64,000 nt of DNA from Actinomadura latina NBRC 106108 (GTDB lineage Bacteria; Actinomycetota; Actinomycetes; Streptosporangiales; Streptosporangiaceae). A model generated the notes under the pieces. It was not told the origin of the DNA, did no database searches, and saw only the letters and a list, made by a program, of their open reading frames with translations. The translations under genes and the position numbers were made by a program. The DNA lies in the NCBI RefSeq assembly GCF_001552195.1, contig NZ_BCQS01000032.1, forward strand, positions 1 to 64,000, in the 5' to 3' direction. Within the stretch, counting starts at the first letter, position 1. Every line of letters begins with the position of its first letter. Below are positions 56,943 through 64,000 of the stretch, one piece after another.

Positions 56943-56982
56943 CCGGCGGACGCTCCGCCGGTCTGGGCGAACGAGGTCGTTC
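56943..56982 (-). promoter_or_regulatory. Intercistronic hairpins in front of atpE
   Basis: CCGGCGGA-CGC-TCCGCCGG (56943-56961) and GAACGA-GG-TCGTTC (56969-56982) are two perfect hairpins in the 102-base gap between atpB and atpE. They end 24 bases upstream of the atpE start, whose SD is AAAAGGAA. Candidate RNA stabiliser or differential-expression element for the multicopy c subunit. Confidence 0.55.
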
Positions 56983-57020
56983 AGTAGGGGCCCGGCGCCG
57001 GGGCGGCGCCCACCCCGGGC

Positions 57021-57815
57021 TTAGTGGTCGGCTTCCAGGCCGCTCTGGATGTACATCGCGGCGAGCATGGCGAACAGGAACGCCTGCAGGAACTGGATCA
57101 GCAGCTCGAGCGCGGTCAGCAGGATCGTGACGATCACGCCCACGATGCCGACGCCGAAGCCGAGCGCGGTGGGCTTCTCGAACAGGAACCAGAAGCCGAC
57201 GAGGCTGAAGAAGGCCAGGATCGTGTGGCCGGCGAACATGTTGGCGAAGAGCCGCACCGCGTGGGTGAAGGGGGCCAGGATGAACGTCGAGAGGTACTCG
57301 ATCGGCACCAGCAGGAAGTAGACCGGCAGCGGCAGGCCCTTGGGGATCATGTTCGTGAAGTACTTCACGGGGCCCTGGTGCTTGAAGCCCAGGTACACCT
57401 TGACGACGTAGACGAACACCGCCAGGACGATCGGGAACGCGATGTGCGACGCGACCGGGAACTGGATGATCGGGATGACCGCGAAGATGTTCCAGAACCA
57501 GATCAGGAAGAACAGCGACATCAGCATCGGCATCCACCGGTCGGTGTTCTTGCCGAGGAACGGGCGGGCGATCTCGTCCCGCACGAACATGTAGCCGATC
57601 TCGCCGATGTTCTGCATGCCGCGCGGCACGAGCTTCGGCTTGGCGAACGCCGTCCAGAAGAACCCGCAGGTCACCAGGGCGCCGACGACCGCGAAGACGA
57701 CGGGCTTGGTGAGCCACTCGGGGCCGCCGGCGAACAGGGGCGGAAAGTCGAACAGCTCAGGGCCCGGGGCTTTGAACTCATCTCCCCCGGAGGCGAGAAC
57801 CGTCAGCGCGTTCAC
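57021..57815 (-). CDS. atpB: F-type ATP synthase subunit a
   Basis: 264 residues from GTG 57815 (MNALTVLASGGDEFKAPG). Five to six membrane helices, with the conserved IPIEYLSTFILAPFTHAVRLFANMFAGHTILAFFSLVGF segment holding the essential Arg (VRLFANM) and the C-terminal ELLIQFLQAFLFAMLAAMYIQSGLEADH. Forms the proton half-channels next to the c ring. Located directly after the atpI/atpZ-type genes. Confidence 0.97.
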   Translation of the reverse strand: MNALTVLASGGDEFKAPGPELFDFPPLFAGGPEWLTKPVVFAVVGALVTCGFFWTAFAKPKLVPRGMQNIGEIGYMFVRDEIARPFLGKNTDRWMPMLMSLFFLIWFWNIFAVIPIIQFPVASHIAFPIVLAVFVYVVKVYLGFKHQGPVKYFTNMIPKGLPLPVYFLLVPIEYLSTFILAPFTHAVRLFANMFAGHTILAFFSLVGFWFLFEKPTALGFGVGIVGVIVTILLTALELLIQFLQAFLFAMLAAMYIQSGLEADH

Positions 57816-57888
57816 GCGGCGTTCCCTTCATCAATGTGGTGATGTTTCACGAAGGCTTCCTCGGCGGCTTCCTCGGCGGCGGGGCCGC

Positions 57889-58113
57889 TCAGGAGGAGTG
57901 GCGACCGTACTTCACGTAGACCAGGTAGACGGCGAGCCCGGCACCGATGACCAGGCCGATGGGGGTCAGCCAGGTCTGGTGCGTCCATGTGGACAGCAGC
58001 CACCCGATGCCGCCCCAGATGATCATCCCGGAGAGAAGGTAGCTGGGCACGGACCAGGCGACGTCGGCGAATTCTCGCTGGCCGTCTTCCGGCCGGCGTT
58101 TCTGCTCGCTCAT
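57889..58113 (-). CDS. AtpZ/AtpI-type small membrane protein
   Basis: 74 residues. Two transmembrane helices: VAWSVPSYLLSGMIIWGGIGWLLSTW and LTPIGLVIGAGLAVYLVYVKYG. The GIGWLLSTWTHQTWLTPIGLVIGAGLA pattern is that of the AtpZ/AtpI family, thought to aid c-ring assembly or Mg2+ supply. Between the AtpI-like gene and atpB in the same direction. Confidence 0.85.
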   Translation of the reverse strand: MSEQKRRPEDGQREFADVAWSVPSYLLSGMIIWGGIGWLLSTWTHQTWLTPIGLVIGAGLAVYLVYVKYGRHSS

Positions 58114-58197
58114 CGCGCTCCGGACGATAGCAGGCCACCCATGCGGTGGTCATATTGGAGTAGTCCGTTGGGGCAGGCACCGTCCGCGGGGCCCGCA

Positions 58198-58614
58198 TCA
58201 CGGGCTCCGGTCGGGGACGTTCTCGGGCTCGTCAATGTAGGGCCTCCGCTGCAGGACGACGCGGAATTCGGCGGCGATCCAGAGCAGCGCGAGGCCGATG
58301 ACCGTCCAGCCGAAGACCGTGGTGTTCCAGATGGAGACGCTGCCCATCACCGTGACCAGCACCATCACCGCGAGGATCTTCACCGCGTAGCTGGCCAGCG
58401 CGGCCAGCATCATGGTCTGCGCGGAGTACTTGGCGGCCCACGAGACCACCAGCGCGCTGATCGAGAAGAAGGCGATCACCACGACGGAGGCCAGTGCCGC
58501 CGCCAGGGCGCCCTTGGCGCCGGCGGCCAGCAGGCCGATCACGACGGCGCCCGCCCCGGCGACCGAGGTCGGGATCACGGCGCCGCGCAGCATCCGGGCG
58601 TCGGAGGTGTGCAT
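58198..58614 (-). CDS. atpI: ATP synthase protein I-like membrane protein
   Basis: 138 residues with four predicted helices: VIPTSVAGAGAVVIGLLAAG, ALAAALASVVVIAFFSISALVV, MMLAALASYAVKILAVMVLVTVMG and TTVFGWTVIGLALLWIAAEFRVVL. Position as first gene of the atp cluster and the four-helix plan match AtpI, which helps assemble the c ring. A palindromic site and a promoter-like sequence lie upstream (58662-58706). Confidence 0.85.
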   Translation of the reverse strand: MHTSDARMLRGAVIPTSVAGAGAVVIGLLAAGAKGALAAALASVVVIAFFSISALVVSWAAKYSAQTMMLAALASYAVKILAVMVLVTVMGSVSIWNTTVFGWTVIGLALLWIAAEFRVVLQRRPYIDEPENVPDRSP

Positions 58615-58661
58615 GAAGGCTCCGGCTGGTCACGGTCAGTGGTCGTCTGTTGTTCGTGAAA

Positions 58662-58706
58662 GGTATCACAAGCGTCCGGTATGTCCACAATTACCCTAGA
58701 GGTAAT
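58662..58706 (-). promoter_or_regulatory. Promoter and palindromic operator candidate of the atp operon
   Basis: On the minus strand TTGTGG (58690-58685), a 17-base spacer and GATACC (58667-58662) form a weak sigma-70 promoter about 50 bases before the atpI start. Touching its -35 is the perfect palindrome ATTACC-ctaga-GGTAAT (58690-58706), well placed for a repressor or activator of the operon. Confidence 0.45.
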
Positions 58707-58831
58707 GCGGTTCGGGGAACCGGGAGGCTACCTCCGGTCACGCTCGCACCTGGACTTTAGCCCAGCTCAGGGGTTGCTTTCGCCGCATCGCGACACTACG
58801 TGAAGGAGCCGCGTCGCCCTCGGCGGACGGC

Positions 58832-59986
58832 TCAGACCCGCATCGAGGGGCGCTGCGCGGGGTGGTCGCCGGTGCCCGGGTCGGCGGCGGGTTTCCCGCG
58901 GCGCGGCTTGCGGAGTATCAGCACGACGCCGGCCGTCGCGACCAGCAGCGTGATCCCGAGGGTGATCCACGCCGCGTCGAAGAGCGCCAGCCCGACCAGG
59001 CCGGAGGCCAGCAGCCCGACCCAGAAGTACATGATCAGCACGGCGCGGCGGGTGGAGTGGCCGAGTTGCAGCAGCCGGTGGTGCAGGTGCTGCTTGTCCG
59101 GCGAGAACGGCGACCGGCCCTGGCTGGTGCGCCGCAGCACCGCGAGCAGCATGTCCATGAACGGGACCGCGGCCACCGCCGGGATCAGCAGCACCGGGAC
59201 GAAGAACGGGAACAGCCCGTTGGCGAGGATGGCCGGGTCGAACTGCCCGGTCAGCATGATCGTGGACGCGCTGAGCAGCAGCCCGATCAGCATCGAGCCG
59301 GTGTCGCCCATGAAGATCTTCGCGGGGCTGAAGTTGTGCGGCAGGAAGCCCGCGCACATCCCGAACAGGACGGCGGCGATGAGCGTCGCGCCGGTCAGCG
59401 TGGTCAGGCCGTTCGTCCGCGACAGCAGGTAGGCGTAGGAGAACAGCGCGAGCGCGGCGATCCCGACGACGCCCGCGGCGAGGCCGTCCAGGCCGTCGAT
59501 GAAGTTCACCGCGTTGATCGTGGCGACCACGACGAGGACGGTCAGCGGCACCCCGTAGGCGGGCGGCAGCGACAGCGACTCGCCGGTCGGCAGCGGGATC
59601 ACGTAGATCTGGATGCCCTGCATGATGAAGATCCCGGCGGCCGCGACCTGCCCGGCGAACTTGGTGAGCGCGTCCACCTCCCAGCGGTCGTCGGCGATGC
59701 CGATCAGCACGATCAGCCCGCCCGACAGCAGCAGCGCCTTCGCGACGCTGATGTCGCCGTCGTCCAGGACCTTGCGCATCTCCGGCAGCCCCGTCGCGAC
59801 CACCAGCGCCGCCACCATCCCGCCGAACATCGCGAGGCCGCCCAGCCGGGGCGTCGGGATCACGTGGACGTCGCGGTCGCGCGGGACGGCCTGCGCCCCG
59901 AACCAGACGGCGAACCGCCGCACCGACGGGGTCAGCAGATAGGCGACGAGGGCGGCGACGAGCATCGTGAGCAGGTACTCCCGCAC
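58832..59986 (-). CDS. MraY/WecA-family glycosyl-1-phosphate transferase
   Basis: 384 residues from GTG 59986 after GGGAGG; the open frame upstream to 60121 is not needed. Membrane protein with the family signatures VIPTPRLGGLAMFGG, GIADDRWEVDALTKFAGQ (Mg-binding DD), NAVNFIDGLDGLAAG, AKIFMGDTGSMLIGLLL and DKQHLHHRLLQLGHSTRRAV. Closest to WecA-type UDP-GlcNAc (or MurNAc) : polyprenyl-phosphate transferases outside the dcw cluster, starting lipid-linked cell-wall polymers such as the linkage unit of teichoic acid or galactan-type polymers. Directly upstream of atpI in conserved order. Confidence 0.9.
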   Translation of the reverse strand: MREYLLTMLVAALVAYLLTPSVRRFAVWFGAQAVPRDRDVHVIPTPRLGGLAMFGGMVAALVVATGLPEMRKVLDDGDISVAKALLLSGGLIVLIGIADDRWEVDALTKFAGQVAAAGIFIMQGIQIYVIPLPTGESLSLPPAYGVPLTVLVVVATINAVNFIDGLDGLAAGVVGIAALALFSYAYLLSRTNGLTTLTGATLIAAVLFGMCAGFLPHNFSPAKIFMGDTGSMLIGLLLSASTIMLTGQFDPAILANGLFPFFVPVLLIPAVAAVPFMDMLLAVLRRTSQGRSPFSPDKQHLHHRLLQLGHSTRRAVLIMYFWVGLLASGLVGLALFDAAWITLGITLLVATAGVVLILRKPRRGKPAADPGTGDHPAQRPSMRV

Positions 59987-60156
59987 TCCGCTGCGCCTCC
60001 CCTCGCCGATCGCCGTTGGCGTGTTACCCCGTCCGGCGCGCGTTACCGCTCGGGCGTCTTCCCGTTGGACGGCCGGCCGGGACGATCTGTTCGCGTCGCG
60101 ACCGACCAACTGTAGACCCACCCGGCCACCGTCCGCTCCCGATCAGGCCGTCCGGT

Positions 60157-61227
60157 TCATGCGGGGGGACGGCCCCCGCGCATCCCCGGAACGGAGGGAG
60201 CCCGGTACGCGCACATGATCCCGGCACCGACGATCAGCAGCGCAAGGCCGGCGAGGCACCGGTCGCCCAGCGAGAACGCCCATACCCCGCGGGCCGCGAC
60301 CTCGTCCCCCGCGTCCGCGACGATCAGCAGCAGGCCGGCCGCGGCCAGGCCGACGCCGGCCCGCCGCCGCGGGACGGGGCGCCGCACGATCAGCGCCACG
60401 GCGCCGAGGGCCATCGCCAGGGCGGCGGTGCCCGGCCAGCCGCCCGTCCAGCGCGGCGGGACGTAGCGCGGCGGAGCGACCGCGACCGCGTGCTTGGGCA
60501 GCCGCACCCGGATCTTCATGCCCTCGTGCGGGGCGAGCATCGTCTGTATGAAGTCCACGGCGTAGGGGCCGTCGCGGTCGCGCAGGCACCGGGTCGTCGC
60601 GCCCGGGGCGCCCGCGCGGCAGGTCACGTGCCGCAGCGGGACCGGCGCCTCCACCCGCACCGCCGCGTTCCCGATCGGGACGCGCCAGGACGTCCCGATC
60701 GCGTCCCACACCAGCTCGTCGTGGCCGGCGCGCGGGGTGAACGCCCGCCCCACCTCGTACTCGATCACGTACGCCTGGCGCCCGCGGACCTCGCGGTGCC
60801 GGTCGCCGACGCTGATCCGCACGTCGTGCAGGAACCGCGTCATCCGGGCCCGGGACGGCGCGCCGGTGGACGAGCTGGTGCGCACGTTCCGCACGTCGTA
60901 GACCCGGTCGCCGACGCGGAACGGCACGTGCCGGACGATCCCGTGCTCGCCGGTCTGGTCGAAGTCGTAGGTGATCGTCTCCCGGACGTACAGCACGCCG
61001 TCCGCGCCGAGGGTCAGCACGACGTCGTAGGTCGCGATGCTCTCGCCCACGGCCGGGCCGGCCGGCGGGACGGCCCCGGAGACGCCGGGGGCGGGCTCGG
61101 CGGCGCGGGCGGGGGCGGGGGCGGGGGCGGGCAGCATGAGCACGAGGGTCAGCAGCAGGAGGCCCGCGAAGATCGCGGGCCCCCGGACACGGCCACGCAC
61201 GTCAGGCATGGTTCCACTAGTTGCCAT
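60157..61227 (-). CDS. DUF2207-type membrane protein
   Basis: 356 residues from ATG 61227 (ATG 61209 possible). Signal or anchor helix at about 14-36 (GPAIFAGLLLLTLVLMLPAPAPA), then an extracytoplasmic beta domain with YDVVLTLGADGVLYVRETITYDFDQTGEHGIVRHVPFRVGDRVYDVRNV, typical of DUF2207, and FTPRAGHDELVWDAIGTSWRVPIGNAAVRVEAPVPL. Three C-terminal helices (WPGTAALAMALGAVALIV, GVGLAAAGLLLIVADAGD, LAGLALLIVGAGIM). Shorter than most DUF2207 proteins. Function unknown. Confidence 0.82.
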   Translation of the reverse strand: MATSGTMPDVRGRVRGPAIFAGLLLLTLVLMLPAPAPAPARAAEPAPGVSGAVPPAGPAVGESIATYDVVLTLGADGVLYVRETITYDFDQTGEHGIVRHVPFRVGDRVYDVRNVRTSSSTGAPSRARMTRFLHDVRISVGDRHREVRGRQAYVIEYEVGRAFTPRAGHDELVWDAIGTSWRVPIGNAAVRVEAPVPLRHVTCRAGAPGATTRCLRDRDGPYAVDFIQTMLAPHEGMKIRVRLPKHAVAVAPPRYVPPRWTGGWPGTAALAMALGAVALIVRRPVPRRRAGVGLAAAGLLLIVADAGDEVAARGVWAFSLGDRCLAGLALLIVGAGIMCAYRAPSVPGMRGGRPPA

Positions 61228-61425
61228 GATCGTGTCGGCGTAACGTCCCCGATGCCGCGCGAACCGCTTCCCGGACCATTGGACGCGTCCGGCCCCCGAT
61301 CGGTTCGCCGGACCACGAACATCGTCCGGCCCTGGTCAGCCTGTAAGCCCGCCATAAAGGTGACCATGCGGACACTGCTAAGTTATCGGCTGCTAACCCC
61401 CCGAAACACGAGCCTGGAGGGACCT

Positions 61426-61857
61426 ATGCGGCGACTCGCTGCAGTAGCCCTGGCCGCCGGCACCGTGATGGCCGGCATGGCCGTCGCGGGCGCCCCCGCC
61501 GAGGCGGCGGCCGCCACGAGCTGGAAGCCCTACAACTCCTACAGCTACATCAACGCGTGGGGCACCTACACCCGCAGCGGCGGGAAGACCTACGTGAAGG
61601 GCTACCTGCAGGACACCAAGAAGAACGGCTGGACCGCCTGCGTGCGGTTCCTGTTCACCGAGGGCAGTAAGCAGTACTGGTCTCGCTTCAAGATCGTCGG
61701 CGTGACGTCCGGCGGCACGAAGTACAACTACGACGGCAAGGCCACCGTCAAGATCAGCGTGAGCTCCAGCTACAGCAGCCACCTGTGGGTGCAGGAGTGC
61801 GGCCGGAGCAAGAAGACCGGCAAGTACTACTACGGCAAGGGCAAGAAGCTCTTCTGA
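61426..61857 (+). CDS. Small secreted Tyr/Lys-rich protein
   Basis: 143 residues from ATG 61426, five bases after GGAGG. Signal peptide MRRLAAVALAAGTVMAGMAVAGAPAEAAA. The mature part is beta-rich with many Tyr, Ser and Lys (SWKPYNSYSYINAWGTYTRSGGKTYVKGYLQDTKKNG, SSSYSSHLWVQECGRSKKTGKYYYGKGKKLF) and two cysteines that could form one disulfide. Resembles small actinomycete exported proteins of unknown role. Located alone between DUF2207 and Sua5 genes on the opposite strand, so a separate transcription unit. Confidence 0.8.
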   Translation: MRRLAAVALAAGTVMAGMAVAGAPAEAAAATSWKPYNSYSYINAWGTYTRSGGKTYVKGYLQDTKKNGWTACVRFLFTEGSKQYWSRFKIVGVTSGGTKYNYDGKATVKISVSSSYSSHLWVQECGRSKKTGKYYYGKGKKLF

Positions 61858-61882
61858 GCCCGTAGTCTCGCCTGTCGTCACA

Positions 61883-61906
61883 GGCCCCGTCCGGCCCGGC
61901 GGGGCC
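61883..61906 (+). terminator. Hairpin terminator after the secreted protein gene
   Basis: GGCCCCG (61883-61889) and CGGGGCC (61900-61906), loop TCCGGCCCGG, 26 bases past the stop, followed by TTCG. Confidence 0.6.
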
Positions 61907-61911
61907 TTCGC

Positions 61912-61962
61912 GCTGTCTCCGCCTTCGTGCTGTCTCCGCCCTCGTGCTGTCTCCGCCCTCGT
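61912..61962. repeat. 17-bp tandem repeat, three units
   Basis: Units GCTGTCTCCGCC(T/C)TCGT at 61912-61928, 61929-61945 and 61946-61962 immediately after the terminator and before the convergent Sua5 gene. Non-coding. Confidence 0.9.
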
Positions 61963-62065
61963 GCGTGCGGAACCGGCGCAGCACCGAGTGCGCCGGCGGC
62001 TGGAGCCGGCCACGCGAGCGGGGCCGGGCGTTCTCTCGGGAGCGGCGCCCGGCCTCCGCCGCGCC

Positions 62066-62896
62066 TCAGCCCTCCTGGTCGTTCTTGGTCAGGGACGGCT
62101 TGGCGGCGGGCTCGGCGGCTTCTGCGGGGGCCTCAGCGGGCGCTTCCTGCGCTTCCTCGGGCTCGCCCTTGGTGAGGGAGGGCTTGGCCGGCTCGGGGTC
62201 GGAGACGGCCTCTGCGGGCTCGTCCGGTTGGTCCTCGTCGGCGAGTTCGTCCTCGTCGGTGAGGAGGACCCCCACCACGGCGCGGATCTTGTCCAGCGAG
62301 ATGGCGCCGACGCGCAGGACGCGCGGGACGGGCCCCGTCAGGTCCAGGATGGTGGACGGGTCGGCGTGCCCCGACACGCCGCCGTCCAGGTAGACCGAGA
62401 CGGCGTCGCCGAGCATCTTCTCGGCCTCGTCGGCGTTCCGCGCCGCCGGCTGCCCGCTCAGGTTCGCGCTGCTCACCGCCAGCGGACCGGTCTCCTTGAG
62501 GACCTCCACCGCCAGCTCGTGCATCGGCATCCGGACGGCGACGGTCCCCTTGGTCTCGCCGAGGTCCCACATCAGGTTCGGGTTCGCGCGGCACACCAGC
62601 GTCAGCGCGCCCGGCCAGAACTCGTCGATGAGGTCCTGCCCGTAGGTGCCGAGGTCGTCCACCAGCGCCGTCGCGGCCCGCACCGACCCGACCAGGACCG
62701 GCGGGGGCATCTCCCGGCCCCGCCCCTTCGCCTCCAGCAGCGCCGTCACGGCGGGCGCCACGAACGCGTCCGCGCCCACCCCGTACACGGTGTCCGTCGG
62801 CAGGACGATCAGCTCGCCGCGCCGCACGGCCGACACGGCCTCGGCGATCCCGCGAGTACGCTCCATCGGCTCAGAGCAGTCATAACGTCGGCTCAC
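62066..62896 (-). CDS. tsaC: L-threonylcarbamoyladenylate synthase (Sua5/TsaC)
   Basis: 276 residues from GTG 62896 (MSRRYDCSEPMERTRGIAEA); ATG 62929 is possible. YrdC domain: VLPTDTVYGVGADAFVAPAVTALLEAKGRGREMPPPVLVGS, SALTLVCRANPNL and AVRMPMHELAVEVLKETGPLAVSSANLSGQPAA. Makes threonylcarbamoyl-AMP for the t6A37 modification of tRNAs. The C-terminus beyond about 215 is an acidic, Ala/Glu/Pro-rich tail with two KPSLTK copies, not a normal Sua5 domain. Follows prmC by 100 bases. Confidence 0.93.
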   Translation of the reverse strand: MSRRYDCSEPMERTRGIAEAVSAVRRGELIVLPTDTVYGVGADAFVAPAVTALLEAKGRGREMPPPVLVGSVRAATALVDDLGTYGQDLIDEFWPGALTLVCRANPNLMWDLGETKGTVAVRMPMHELAVEVLKETGPLAVSSANLSGQPAARNADEAEKMLGDAVSVYLDGGVSGHADPSTILDLTGPVPRVLRVGAISLDKIRAVVGVLLTDEDELADEDQPDEPAEAVSDPEPAKPSLTKGEPEEAQEAPAEAPAEAAEPAAKPSLTKNDQEG

Positions 62897-62996
62897 GGTC
62901 GCCCGTCTTCCCATCTGCGCGGCGCTCATCGGAACAGCACCGACCAGGATAGCGGCGTATCACTCTGGGGGGACGCCCCCAGACCCCCGCATGACG

Positions 62997-63857
62997 TCAG
63001 TCGGCCGCCAGGCGGGCGGTCACGAACCGGTCGCGGTTGGTCAGGTCGCGGCGGTTGCGGACGTCGCGCCAGCCGTTCTCCTCGGCGAAGATCCAGTAGA
63101 CGCCGTTGCCCTGCAGGTCGCTGTGCTCGACGGCCACGTAGCCGCCGGGACGCAGGAGGCGCCGGGCGGTGCGCTCGACGACGCGGATCGCGTCCAGGCC
63201 GTCCTCGCCGCCGCCCCACAGCGCGTCGGCCGGGTCGTGGTCGCGGACGTCCGGCGGGACGTACTCCCACTCGCTCATCGGGATGTACGGCGGGTTGCTG
63301 ACGACCAGGTCGACGGTGCCGTTCAGTTCGGGGAGGGCGGTGGCGAAGTCGTCCAGGTGCAGGCGGACGCGGCCCCGCTCGTCCAGTTCCTCGATGTTGC
63401 GGGTCGCGTGCACGAAGGCCGTCGGGTCCTTCTCGACGGCGTGGACGCGGGCGCGGGGGGCTTCCAGGGCGATGGAGAGGGAGATCGCGGCGGAGCCGGT
63501 GCCGAGGTCGACGACGAGGGGGTCGCGGACGTCCATGTCCCGCAGGGTCTCCAGCGCCCAGCCGGCCATCACCTCGGTCTCGGGACGCGGCACGAAGACG
63601 CCGGGACCGACCTTCAGCTCCAGGTACCGGAAGTACGCGCGGCCGGTGATGTGCTGCAGGGGCTCCCCCGCCTCGCGCCGGGCGACGTACTCCCAGAAGC
63701 GGGCGTCGAACGCGCTGTCGGGGACGCTGTGCAGCTCCGAGCGGCGCACCTGGTGCACGGCCGCCGCCAGCTCCTCGGCGTCGGCGCGGGGCGAGGCGGC
63801 GCCCGCGTCGGCGAGGCGGGCGGTGGCCCTGGCGATCTCGTCGAGCAGCAGGTTCAT
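62997..63857 (-). CDS. prmC: Peptide chain release factor N(5)-glutamine methyltransferase
   Basis: 286 residues from ATG 63857, where GGACC/GGAGGG precede; an ATG at 63914 overlapping the prfA stop could extend it. N-terminal helical domain (LLDEIARATARLADAGAASPRADAEELAAAVHQV), SAM fold (DLGTGSAAISLSIAL) and the substrate-binding NPPYIPMSEWEYVPPDV. Methylates the GGQ glutamine of RF1/RF2. Directly follows prfA as in most bacteria. Confidence 0.97.
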   Translation of the reverse strand: MNLLLDEIARATARLADAGAASPRADAEELAAAVHQVRRSELHSVPDSAFDARFWEYVARREAGEPLQHITGRAYFRYLELKVGPGVFVPRPETEVMAGWALETLRDMDVRDPLVVDLGTGSAAISLSIALEAPRARVHAVEKDPTAFVHATRNIEELDERGRVRLHLDDFATALPELNGTVDLVVSNPPYIPMSEWEYVPPDVRDHDPADALWGGGEDGLDAIRVVERTARRLLRPGGYVAVEHSDLQGNGVYWIFAEENGWRDVRNRRDLTNRDRFVTARLAAD

Positions 63858-63910
63858 GGTCCTGCCCTCCGCGGGGGGACGACCCCTCGCGCTCCCCGGG
63901 TTCGCTGCGC

Positions 63911-64000
63911 TCATGATCCTTGGGCTTCGGCCAGGCGGCGTTCCATGTCGGCGTCGACGAGCGCCTGGGTGACGTTGTGGAGGTCCCCGTCCAGCACCTG
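63911..64000 (-). CDS. prfA: Peptide chain release factor 1, C-terminal end (truncated by window)
   Basis: The last 29 residues before the stop at 63911 read QVLDGDLHNVTQALVDADMERRLAEAQGS, which matches the C-terminus of RF1 (LDxVLDGDL...Q). The rest is beyond position 64000. Its stop overlaps a possible prmC start (ATGA), consistent with the prfA-prmC pair. Confidence 0.9.
   Translation of the reverse strand, partial: QVLDGDLHNVTQALVDADMERRLAEAQGS

Noticed and set aside
1..64000. tRNA, rRNA or riboswitch genes
   Set aside because: No cloverleaf with conserved T-loop, no rRNA segment and no cobalamin riboswitch in front of the adenosyltransferase could be recognised by eye; a computational scan was not possible.

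Overview
The window is about 70% GC-looking DNA from a high-GC actinomycete. Its content is typical of Streptosporangiales/Thermomonosporaceae such as Actinomadura: XRE/DUF5753 plus DUF397 pairs, an RsbW-like ATP-binding protein, a DUF222/HNH '13E12' gene, many GTG starts and SD-led overlapping operons. From memory, the order thiolase, methylmalonyl-CoA epimerase, DivIVA-type coiled-coil protein, then NucS, cobalamin adenosyltransferase and atpC to prfA resembles a conserved Streptomyces core region. This placement was not tested by any search.

Layout. 0-7.5 kb is accessory: a truncated TetR gene diverging from a small monooxygenase-like gene and a frameshifted methyltransferase, an AlkD-like protein, a WhiJ/Scr-type set (XRE, DUF397, ATP-binding protein), a DEAD/DEAH helicase and a secreted M43 protease. 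7.6-31 kb is mainly conserved: DUF3039, YqgE, an LPXTG surface protein, malic enzyme, thioredoxin-TPR protein, an ABC pair, DUF3817, DUF4230, thiolase, epimerase, Scy/FilP-like filament protein, AI-2E-type permease, hydrolases, fused 3-hydroxyacyl-CoA dehydrogenase, LLM oxidoreductase, NucS, TetR regulators and an M50 protease. 31-38.4 kb holds a PadR regulator, a carotenoid oxygenase, an aldehyde dehydrogenase, a berberine-type flavoenzyme, a cupin and a hemerythrin.

38.5-45.3 kb is the most plastic part. It contains a second XRE gene fused in frame to DUF397, a DUF222/HNH gene whose 3' end is duplicated, an 865-base stretch without a recognised gene that carries a large imperfect inverted repeat, and two near-identical cassettes, each encoding a 36-37 residue basic peptide followed by a terminator. 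These cassettes flank a DUF6745 gene, a small unknown gene and a fragment of a beta-lactamase-family gene. This is the best candidate here for something undescribed.

45.3-64 kb returns to the core genome: GMC oxidoreductase, PduO-type adenosyltransferase, DUF4097 lipoprotein, M28 peptidase, DUF2550, the complete F-type ATP synthase operon (atpI, atpZ, atpBEFHAGDC, all on the minus strand), a MraY/WecA-like transferase, DUF2207, a small secreted protein, threonylcarbamoyl-AMP synthase, prmC and the end of prfA.

Together, thiolase, 3-hydroxyacyl-CoA dehydrogenase, epimerase and adenosyltransferase point to acyl-CoA and B12-dependent methylmalonyl-CoA metabolism. No tRNA, rRNA, CRISPR array or complete insertion sequence was recognised.
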